Shown: one piece after another, positions 15,301-20,937 of the stretch
Layout: each line of letters starts with the position of its first letter
How positions within the stretch are numbered: position 1 is the first letter of the stretch
NCBI GenBank assembly: GCA_020434585.1
Contig: JAGRAN010000009.1
Span: 35,264-75,778 of the forward strand
Reading direction: 5' to 3'
Source of the DNA: Bdellovibrionales bacterium
Lineage (GTDB): Bacteria > Bdellovibrionota_C > UBA2361 > SZUA-149 > JAGRAN01
DNA: 40,515 nucleotides
Program-made: the position numbers and the translations under genes
Notes under the pieces: model-generated
Told to the model about the DNA's origin: nothing
The model's input: only the letters and a program-made list of their open reading frames with translations
The model's database searches: none

Positions 15301-15419
15301 GTCGCAAGAATTTCCTCGGGCTGTGCGCCCTGAGCCAGCAATGACATAAGGTGGTTGGTCAGCGAAAAAGTCTTGCCTGTCCCGGCACTAGCTCTGATTA
15401 CCTGCGCATGGCTGTCCAC
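12351..15419 (-). CDS. addA: AddA-like ATP-dependent helicase/nuclease subunit
   Basis: This UvrD-family helicase has about 1022 residues and a C-terminal nuclease domain. The Walker A motif is ASAGTGKT close to the N-terminus. LLLDEFQDTS is motif II, QAIYGWRGG motif III, VMTIHQSKGLEFDSVVLAD motif V and YVALTRAVH motif VI. The PD-(D/E)XK nuclease is represented by GKIDRVVV and EILDYKTGG near the end. With AddB it should process DNA double-strand ends for RecA loading. The GTG at 15419 overlaps the addB TAG by 1 nt, and a GGAGGAGGT Shine-Dalgarno lies just before it. An ATG 54 nt further upstream lies inside addB and would add a low-complexity leader. The gene is the second of a two-gene operon. 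Confidence 0.88.
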   Translation of the reverse strand: MDSHAQVIRASAGTGKTFSLTNHLMSLLAQGAQPEEILATTFTKKAAGEILERVFKRLSAAALDLNEAEELRRHLKLNSFDQAAAAELLKKLVVEQHRLTICTLDSFFIKVARAYSLELGLPLAWRIIEEVAAHEMLLAAIGEAISRTDIDVLSGLMALLHDGEVRHSVHGAIEGDISRLLSVFRESGAAAWNSLRVPKGLSKDELLACIAALESLQMPLTQKGEPNKRWISANDNALSCVREGDWVKFISQGLASKIIEGESAYFKVDIGTSVLEAYQPLIKHASSVLLRKLKEQTLATLNLLQMVSEHFEALKLSSAGLRFDDVKYLLSENSLTEHAADIYFRLDSRIKHLLLDEFQDTSRSEWSVIRPIVEEILSKASAENSFFCVGDVKQAIYGWRGGVSEIFNEFESGKWELEHARLDVSYRSAPEVIEAVNAVFSEIEQNPVFAESPESISGWAADFTLHQTKLTQLAGRVVLRTLPEPVEDPEQEAAAEIARCVQQIVEVAPESSVAVLVRRNRMIPRIMMELKRLQIDASEEGGNPVHDSPYVAIVLSLIELADFPDNTVAAFHVATSELGKALGFKDASNSEERLRFSFQLRRELGSNGCGKSVLRWCSLLAPVCGRRDRLRLEQLVELAFRFERDAGSRPKYFADYVRSTRVALPTGSPVRVMTIHQSKGLEFDSVVLADIDTVLGSGVQRSGVLLHRADPLSEPDCVVRYPKREVRSLVPTLVEMYEQACAEELRESLSVLYVALTRAVHSLTILIPSSKNRRGNTFADVLVGALARDVERAPDRVLYESGSTDWARTWQGSSVTPTEHPDAHPLNFATAAAPRRFERKRASLAARGVEEVFAYVENREARRRGTAFHAMLEHVEWIEDDFTSGQLSAAVRGVPGGLGAFAEELFAVLSKGEMKQVLSTERYVDWKVDQLQVFNELPYSVLSGSELLSGKIDRVVVGSNGGIAQQIEILDYKTGGIREEDQAKYAAQMEAYREAVSHLFACRPDQIAAGLLYLDEGRFIKY

Positions 15420-18193
15420 TACTCCACCTCCTCCAGCTGAACTGTAAGATCGTGAAGCATGCCTTCCCCACAAATTGCAGCAAAGTCATCAAACCTACTG
15501 CTAAGCAGGACCGGCTCCGGAACCTGCCCCTCAAGTATTTCCTCCGCGATCAGACAAGCGCGGTGTTTAGCGTCAGCGATATCGTCCTGCGACCATTCCG
15601 CCAAACTTAAGGTTTTCTCAAGTGGAAGTCGTGCTGCAGGCAAACACACATAACCAAGCTCTTCAGGCCACGAAACATCGCGATGCTGCATCAACTCGAC
15701 GTATAGCGGGAGCTGCAAATCAATCCACGAGCCGTCATAGTCTTGATGCGCTTGCTGAGGAGTTTTTGGCTTAGCAAAAGTTTTATAATCGAGCAGAGCC
15801 GTACTGCCTGTTCGCTCATGCACTTCAACTCTATCTATTTTGCCGGTGAGCACGAGCAGTCCTCCGCCGCTTAGTGCGAGCTGCACATTGTCGGATTCTG
15901 TTACGCTGACTTCTGTCTCTTTAATTCTCCAGCCACTCTGCCTGCGCTGCGCCTGCCAACCGGCAAAATCCCATAACCTCGACCGAGCCTGTCGCCCCTG
16001 CACCAACACTGCCGGCTGCGGCTTACGACCGAACCTGCGCAGCATCTCTGCGTCAAGCAAACTTTCCAACTGCCCTCCGATTTTCGCGACATCGGTAAAG
16101 TCAACTGCCTCACTTCGGCCAAACTGTTCGAGCACCGCATGAATTAGCGTCCCGAAATTAGCCGCATCGAGCTCAAGCGCGCGGTCATCACGCACCGCCA
16201 GCTTATAGAAGTGCTTTAAATAAAAACGGTATGGACATTCGATATAGTCTCGAAAACTTGTGACACTCATCACTAAACGCTTGCCGACAGCGGGTTTAAG
16301 CTCCGGAGCTTGATAAGCGGCGACGCTGGATTCGGAATCAAAGAACAACCTGCGATCTCCGGCGGCGGTTCCTTGTTGGTAAAACGAAGAGATCCGCTGC
16401 GCCTGAGCCGGTCCGTCCATCGACACCAACAGCCGGCTAAGCGCAAGTGATTCTTCATCTGCACTGCGCCTAAGCGCAATTGCTCCCAAGTGCTCCTTGG
16501 AGAAGAGCATTGTCTGAAACAAATAGGCATCTCGAGCCCAGCGACTACGGAAGCAAACCAACCCCAAGCTTTGCCTGAAAGAGTCGGGCAAGAACGGGTC
16601 CGCAACCGATGCGCGTGGCAGTGCTGGTTCGTTAAGCCCCGCGACAACTACAATCGGCGCATCGTCAAGTGCGAGCTCCAGCCAGCTCAGTAACTCAACC
16701 GCATCAGACTGCTGAGGTTCAGGCAAAATCACTGACTTACTTCGCAGCAATAACAGATTCAAAAATTGAGCAGCTGTTAACTTTAACGACTCAAATGCCG
16801 CATCCTCAATCTCCGCAATCAAGGTGACCAGCGCACTCAAGGCGTCAATTGAGCTGGAATTAAGCTCCTCTTCTGAAGAGCTGGAGTAGAGTCGATACAG
16901 CAGCGCCCGAAGTTCCGTAGACCAGTAATCGATCGGCTCAGCTTCGCTTGCATAAAACGATGCAAACAGCGCATCGACCGCTGCAACAACCGGCTGAGTC
17001 TTCGAGGACTTGCGCATGCGTTGATCAACACCGCTTGGCAGAGCAGACCGGTAATAGGAGTCCAGGACCGCGCAAGCAGACGGAATCCCCTCAGCGGTTC
17101 TTAGACACTGCTCTACCGCCGGAACCCGCACTAAGGCCGCAAGGTTGGCAAACGAATCATGGGAAACATAGGCCGCCACTGCTCTAAGCATCTTGCCCAA
17201 TTCGCTCGTCGACAGCGGATTGCCTGCGCCGGCGTGGGCATCGACCCCAGCTGCGGAAAGCTGAGCTTGCAAAAACGGCAGCATTTCTTCGTCCGCAACA
17301 CCTACTGTAATTTCTGAGCGCGCGAGAGGACGCCCTGCATCAATGATTGAAGCACGGACGGCGCCTCCCAACTGCGACGTGGTATCAACAGTTCGCAAAC
17401 TTACTTGAGTGGAATCGATTGGCGCACCCGCCCACTCGTCGACCAACAAACAGCCGAAGTCATCGAATCTATTCGCCTCGCTCTCAGGTGCAAATACATA
17501 CGACTGAACGCGACCGGCATTAGCGGCTAATAAATTGCGGTGAATTTGCGGCAGATCAACCACGCCAGCAAGAACAATAGTGCTCTCAAACTTTCCACCG
17601 TCTTTCGCAGAGTTATTTCGCTCGCTCCCGGTATCCGCCAGAGATCGCTCCTCCAGCGTCGCCTGGTAATCCTCAAACAGCCTGCTCAAGACAGTCCAGC
17701 GAGCAAATTCGCCCTCTCCAGCCTGCTGCCGACAGACCTGTCTTAAATCATCGAAACTAAGGCAGCTAGCCGACAATTCGCGCCACAGCGACGCAAGGCA
17801 CTCGGCTAATTCGAGGGAGGATTTCCAATCAAGTCTTGAATCAGCAGGAAGCTTTACCAATTTTCGGAGCTCGCCTGCATCCAGCCTTCCGATCGATATC
17901 TGCCATGCCAGGATCTCCTGCACTGGTGTGGCGATCTCGCGCTCGCAGACGTAGAGCAGTTCGGGCAAAACACCTGGGGTAATGAACGACGGTGGAAAAA
18001 GCGCCAGATTTGTAGAATCAGACTCCTGCGCCAGAAGCTCTTCAAGCCTCCGTGCAGCACGACGACCGGGGAGAACGACATAGACATCGCGCATATCCGC
18101 CGTTGAGCCGCCGCCCCACTCTTCAAGCAGCAGACGCGCGACCGCTTTCAAAAATGGCTCGTTCCAGCCGACAAAGTTTCTTGTCAATTCCAA
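15419..18193 (-). CDS. addB: AddB-like exonuclease subunit with PD-(D/E)XK nuclease domain
   Basis: This 924-residue protein begins at TTG. The N-terminal region has the degenerate helicase fold of AddB, with VYVVLPGRRAARRLEELL near residue 40. No Walker A GxGKT is visible, so it should not hydrolyse ATP itself. The nuclease domain starts near SVTSFRDYIECPYRFYL (about 645). Catalytic segments are TLIHAVLEQFG, GKIDRVEV and LLDYKTF. The cysteine cluster that builds the 4Fe-4S cage in Bacillus AddB is not seen: only the Cys in IECPYRF and one in FAAICGEG are at comparable places. The layout resembles the alphaproteobacterial form, and the gene is directly coupled to addA. The long divergent gap to speD holds both promoters. 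Confidence 0.82.
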   Translation of the reverse strand: MELTRNFVGWNEPFLKAVARLLLEEWGGGSTADMRDVYVVLPGRRAARRLEELLAQESDSTNLALFPPSFITPGVLPELLYVCEREIATPVQEILAWQISIGRLDAGELRKLVKLPADSRLDWKSSLELAECLASLWRELSASCLSFDDLRQVCRQQAGEGEFARWTVLSRLFEDYQATLEERSLADTGSERNNSAKDGGKFESTIVLAGVVDLPQIHRNLLAANAGRVQSYVFAPESEANRFDDFGCLLVDEWAGAPIDSTQVSLRTVDTTSQLGGAVRASIIDAGRPLARSEITVGVADEEMLPFLQAQLSAAGVDAHAGAGNPLSTSELGKMLRAVAAYVSHDSFANLAALVRVPAVEQCLRTAEGIPSACAVLDSYYRSALPSGVDQRMRKSSKTQPVVAAVDALFASFYASEAEPIDYWSTELRALLYRLYSSSSEEELNSSSIDALSALVTLIAEIEDAAFESLKLTAAQFLNLLLLRSKSVILPEPQQSDAVELLSWLELALDDAPIVVVAGLNEPALPRASVADPFLPDSFRQSLGLVCFRSRWARDAYLFQTMLFSKEHLGAIALRRSADEESLALSRLLVSMDGPAQAQRISSFYQQGTAAGDRRLFFDSESSVAAYQAPELKPAVGKRLVMSVTSFRDYIECPYRFYLKHFYKLAVRDDRALELDAANFGTLIHAVLEQFGRSEAVDFTDVAKIGGQLESLLDAEMLRRFGRKPQPAVLVQGRQARSRLWDFAGWQAQRRQSGWRIKETEVSVTESDNVQLALSGGGLLVLTGKIDRVEVHERTGSTALLDYKTFAKPKTPQQAHQDYDGSWIDLQLPLYVELMQHRDVSWPEELGYVCLPAARLPLEKTLSLAEWSQDDIADAKHRACLIAEEILEGQVPEPVLLSSRFDDFAAICGEGMLHDLTVQLEEVE

Positions 18194-18314
18194 TGCCCGA
18201 ACCTCGCTTCGCCCAGCACGCTGATTCTCAGCTTAATTTCCCCAAGAAATACACCGCTGTCCACTCGCTTACAGCTATATAACGCGCGATTGAGCCCCGA
18301 CACCACCAGGAGCC

Positions 18315-18341
18315 TTGATAAACCACGTAAACTACTATAAA
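18315..18341 (+). promoter_or_regulatory. Candidate promoter of the speD-speE operon
   Basis: TTGATA (18315-18320) and TATAAA (18336-18341) are separated by 15 bp, slightly short of the usual 17. The start codon follows the -10 by 13 nt and no Shine-Dalgarno is visible, so the transcript would have almost no leader. Confidence 0.45.
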
Positions 18342-18354
18342 ACCTGCTTCCACA

Positions 18355-19233
18355 ATGACTATTGGATTTGAAGGACCAGAGAAAAAGTTCGAATTGCTGC
18401 TCTCTCCCGGCGGCCCATCACTTCGCGCGCGCGGACAAGCTTACTGGGCTTCTGTTGTTGGGGCAGCTAGCGCGACGATTCTCTCCCAGGTTTCTAATGA
18501 TTACCTCGACGCTTATCTGCTGTCGGAATCAAGTTTGTTTGTTTACGAGCGCCGAGTAGTGATGATCACCTGCGGATGCACCACGCTCGCCGCCGCGCTG
18601 GAAATGATTCTCAAAGACCTCGACTCCCAGGAAATACAGTCGCTTATTTTCGAGCGCAAGAACGAGAACTTTCCCCACGCACAGGTGACAAAGTTCGAGA
18701 ACGATTTTGAGAGAATCAAAGCACTCGTACCCTGCACCTTTGTTGAATTCGGCAATCCGAACGGTGACTGCATTAAACTGTTCCATCTGAACAAGCCGCA
18801 TGATGCAGACTCAGACGACAACACCCTAGAACTGCTAATGCACGACATTTCCCCGGATGCCGAGCGCGGCTTCGACGACTTATTTGAGAACGCCCTGATT
18901 GACCGCCACATTTTTGAGCCGCAGGGTTATTCGCTAAACGCGTTAATTAGCGAGTCGTACTATACAGTCCACGTAACCCCCGAGAGCAACGGCTCCTACG
19001 CCAGTTTTGAGACGAATTTTGATTTGGCCGCACCCGGCGGCCTGCATGCATTTAAGCGAGTGCTTGAAAAGTGCCAGCCAGGGCGCTTTGACCTGCTGCT
19101 ATTTCAATATGACGAAGCGGTAACGCACGAGCTTATTAGCTGCCTAAGCACCGACTACAAACTATCAAAGGCAGACAGCCGCACGCTGGGCTGCGGCTAC
19201 TCTACAACTTACATTCATGGAGAGAGAAAATGA
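18355..19233 (+). CDS. speD: S-adenosylmethionine decarboxylase proenzyme, eukaryotic-type
   Basis: At 292 residues this is the long AdoMet decarboxylase fold of plants and animals rather than the short (about 120-residue) bacterial or archaeal enzyme. LSESSLFV (56-63) is the self-cleavage site. S60 would become the pyruvoyl cofactor. C73 in the following TCG motif corresponds to human C82. GYSLN (S193) and TVHVTPE (H206) match the processing residues S229 and H243 of the human enzyme. SYASFETN also fits. The enzyme supplies decarboxylated AdoMet as aminopropyl donor for SpeE, whose start codon overlaps this stop (ATGA). The PSEB-type putrescine-stimulation residues were not evaluated. Family identification is very secure. 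Confidence 0.95.
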   Translation: MTIGFEGPEKKFELLLSPGGPSLRARGQAYWASVVGAASATILSQVSNDYLDAYLLSESSLFVYERRVVMITCGCTTLAAALEMILKDLDSQEIQSLIFERKNENFPHAQVTKFENDFERIKALVPCTFVEFGNPNGDCIKLFHLNKPHDADSDDNTLELLMHDISPDAERGFDDLFENALIDRHIFEPQGYSLNALISESYYTVHVTPESNGSYASFETNFDLAAPGGLHAFKRVLEKCQPGRFDLLLFQYDEAVTHELISCLSTDYKLSKADSRTLGCGYSTTYIHGERK

Positions 19234-20120
19234 GCAGCGACACCACCCCGACACCTGAATTAGATCTTTGGGTCGAGGAGCGCCACCGCGATATCGTAGG
19301 TGCCCGGTTTAAAGTTCTGCGCACTCTCTTTTCAGGGACCAGCGAATATCAGAAAGTCGACGTGGTAGAGTCAGCTGGCTTCGGCAAAATGTTGTTCAAC
19401 GACGGCTTGGCGATGGTGTCAGAGCGCGACGAGTTCGTGTATCACGAAATGATCGCGCACGTCCCGCTGTTTACGCATCCCGAACCGAAGCGCGTTCTAG
19501 TTATCGGGGGCGGTGACGGCGGCACGGTACGAGAAGTGATTAAACATCCTTCGGTCGAACACTGCCATCTGGTAGAAATTGACGAAATGGTTGTTAACGC
19601 TTGTCGCGAGCACATACCGCTAACTTCCGCTTGCTTGAACGACAAAAAGGTTCAAGTCACTATCGGCGACGGGGTTAAGTTCGTTGCCGAAACCAAAGAA
19701 AAGTTTGATTTGATAATAGTCGACTCAACTGATCCAATCGGACCCGCAGCACCGCTGTTTGGAAAGGAGTTTTATCAAAACGTCCACTCCTGCCTAGCCG
19801 ACGGCGGCATCGTCGTTTCCCAGGGGGAATCTGTATATTACGAACAGGAAATGCAGCGCTCTTTGCTGAGCATCCTAAACAATGAGTTCTCAATCACGCG
19901 ATTGTTCAACTATTCGAACTTAACTTACCCCGGAGGCTTGTGGTCTTTTGTTTACGCTTCAGACAAGCGCTGCCCCCTTGCTGATTTCGACGAGTCTCGA
20001 GTAGCTGCCAGCGGAATCGAATTTCAGTACTACAACGAATATATTCACCGCGCGGCGTTTATGCTGCCGGAATTTCAGCGTAAAGCCTTAGGATCCACCC
20101 TAAAACCACTCCCTAAATAA
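19230..20120 (+). CDS. speE: Polyamine aminopropyltransferase (spermidine synthase)
   Basis: This 296-residue protein is typical for spermidine synthase. The AdoMet-type binding motif is VLVIGGGDGGTVREV (about residues 89-103), followed by the acidic LVEIDE. VDSTDPIGPA (about 165) supplies the catalytic Asp in the gate region, and NLTYPGGLWSF is the conserved C-terminal stretch. It transfers aminopropyl from decarboxylated AdoMet to putrescine in the cytoplasm. The ATG lies inside the speD stop (ATGA), so translation is coupled. No ornithine or arginine decarboxylase gene is present here, so putrescine comes from elsewhere. Whether it makes spermidine or another polyamine cannot be judged from this reading. 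Confidence 0.95.
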   Translation: MSSDTTPTPELDLWVEERHRDIVGARFKVLRTLFSGTSEYQKVDVVESAGFGKMLFNDGLAMVSERDEFVYHEMIAHVPLFTHPEPKRVLVIGGGDGGTVREVIKHPSVEHCHLVEIDEMVVNACREHIPLTSACLNDKKVQVTIGDGVKFVAETKEKFDLIIVDSTDPIGPAAPLFGKEFYQNVHSCLADGGIVVSQGESVYYEQEMQRSLLSILNNEFSITRLFNYSNLTYPGGLWSFVYASDKRCPLADFDESRVAASGIEFQYYNEYIHRAAFMLPEFQRKALGSTLKPLPK

Positions 20121-20172
20121 TTATTAAATATTTCTCCGACGACTTGCGTCTAGGGTTTGTCGTGATTACTGA

Positions 20173-20445
20173 ATGACAAACCTGGAGAAAGTCGTGTTAG
20201 CAACCTTGCTTGTACAGCTGTTTTTTTGGGCCATCATTGGCTTAAGCGCAGCTGCGTGCTTTTTTGCCTGGCTTAACACCAGACACAACAGCGACATCGA
20301 ACGATCATATCGCCTAGACTACAGCCCTGGAATCGAAGTGATCGTGTCCAAAGTTATTGGCGTTAAAAATAAAGTAAAAAAGCGCGCCATCCAAATAATT
20401 GAATCCGGCGGAAGGAAGCCTGCTAGCGGGAATGTACGTTTCTAA
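20173..20445 (+). CDS. Small single-span membrane protein, unknown
   Basis: This 90-residue protein has one clear transmembrane segment near residues 8-34 (VVLATLLVQLFFWAIIGLSA...) followed by a charged cytoplasmic-type tail with a KNKVKKR cluster. No family is recognised. No Shine-Dalgarno is visible before the ATG. It follows speE by 52 bp and might be read through from that operon. Its stop overlaps the convergent gene stop by 4 nt, a pattern shared by well-supported genes here, which favours a real gene. Confidence 0.6.
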   Translation: MTNLEKVVLATLLVQLFFWAIIGLSAAACFFAWLNTRHNSDIERSYRLDYSPGIEVIVSKVIGVKNKVKKRAIQIIESGGRKPASGNVRF

Positions 20446-20777
20446 TCGCCTGAAGCCGCGACTATCTTAACCATGCCGTAAGCAACGGCACCGTAAAGAA
20501 TAGACGACAACCCGATAACCAGCTCGGCAAAAATGAACGTGAACATCGGATCGGTTGCAAAGTGCTTTTCGAACGGACGAAGCAGCGAGTAGACTGGGGT
20601 GTCGATATAGCGGTAGACGAATTCCATCCCGCCATGAAGCTTGGAAACAAAACCAAACGAGGTGCTGAACTCGCCGATAATCAGCACTGCATTTGCGATG
20701 AGAAAATGCGCGAAGCCGACAGAGTCGCCTACTACGGACGCAGTCGTCTTGCGTTGGCCTTTGTTTGAGGCAGTCAC
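20442..20777 (-). CDS. Small two-span membrane protein, unknown
   Basis: The product has 111 residues, starting at GTG with GGAGA about 8 nt upstream. Two hydrophobic stretches are seen, at about 20-45 (FAHFLIANAVLIIGEF...) and 78-105 (FTFIFAELVIGLSSILYGAVAYGMV). They flank a loop containing YRYIDTPVYSLLRPFEKHF. The spacing suggests two transmembrane helices with both ends on the same side. I recognise no family. It stands between convergent speE-side and divergent putA genes. Confidence 0.6.
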   Translation of the reverse strand: MTASNKGQRKTTASVVGDSVGFAHFLIANAVLIIGEFSTSFGFVSKLHGGMEFVYRYIDTPVYSLLRPFEKHFATDPMFTFIFAELVIGLSSILYGAVAYGMVKIVAASGD

Positions 20778-20869
20778 CTAAAGTTCTCCCCTAAGCTCCC
20801 AATATCACGAAATATTGTAGCACGCGCCAGACTATGCTGACTAGAATCTATTCCACGACGGCTAGCACT

Positions 20870-20897
20870 TTCGACGCACCTGCTGCTGGTATATGAT
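20870..20897 (+). promoter_or_regulatory. Candidate promoter of putA
   Basis: TTCGAC (20870-20875) and TATGAT (20892-20897) are 16 bp apart. The -10 covers an in-frame ATG at 20893, so that ATG cannot be the start if this promoter is used. The ATG at 20938 remains, with GGAG 9 nt before it. Confidence 0.45.
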
Positions 20898-20937
20898 TCT
20901 CAGCGTTATACGGGTATTTCCGGAGAAATTTTGTATG

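Noticed and set aside
20893..20937. Earlier ATG as the putA start
   Set aside because: It lies in a plausible -10 element and lacks a Shine-Dalgarno, whereas 20938 has GGAG at 9 nt.
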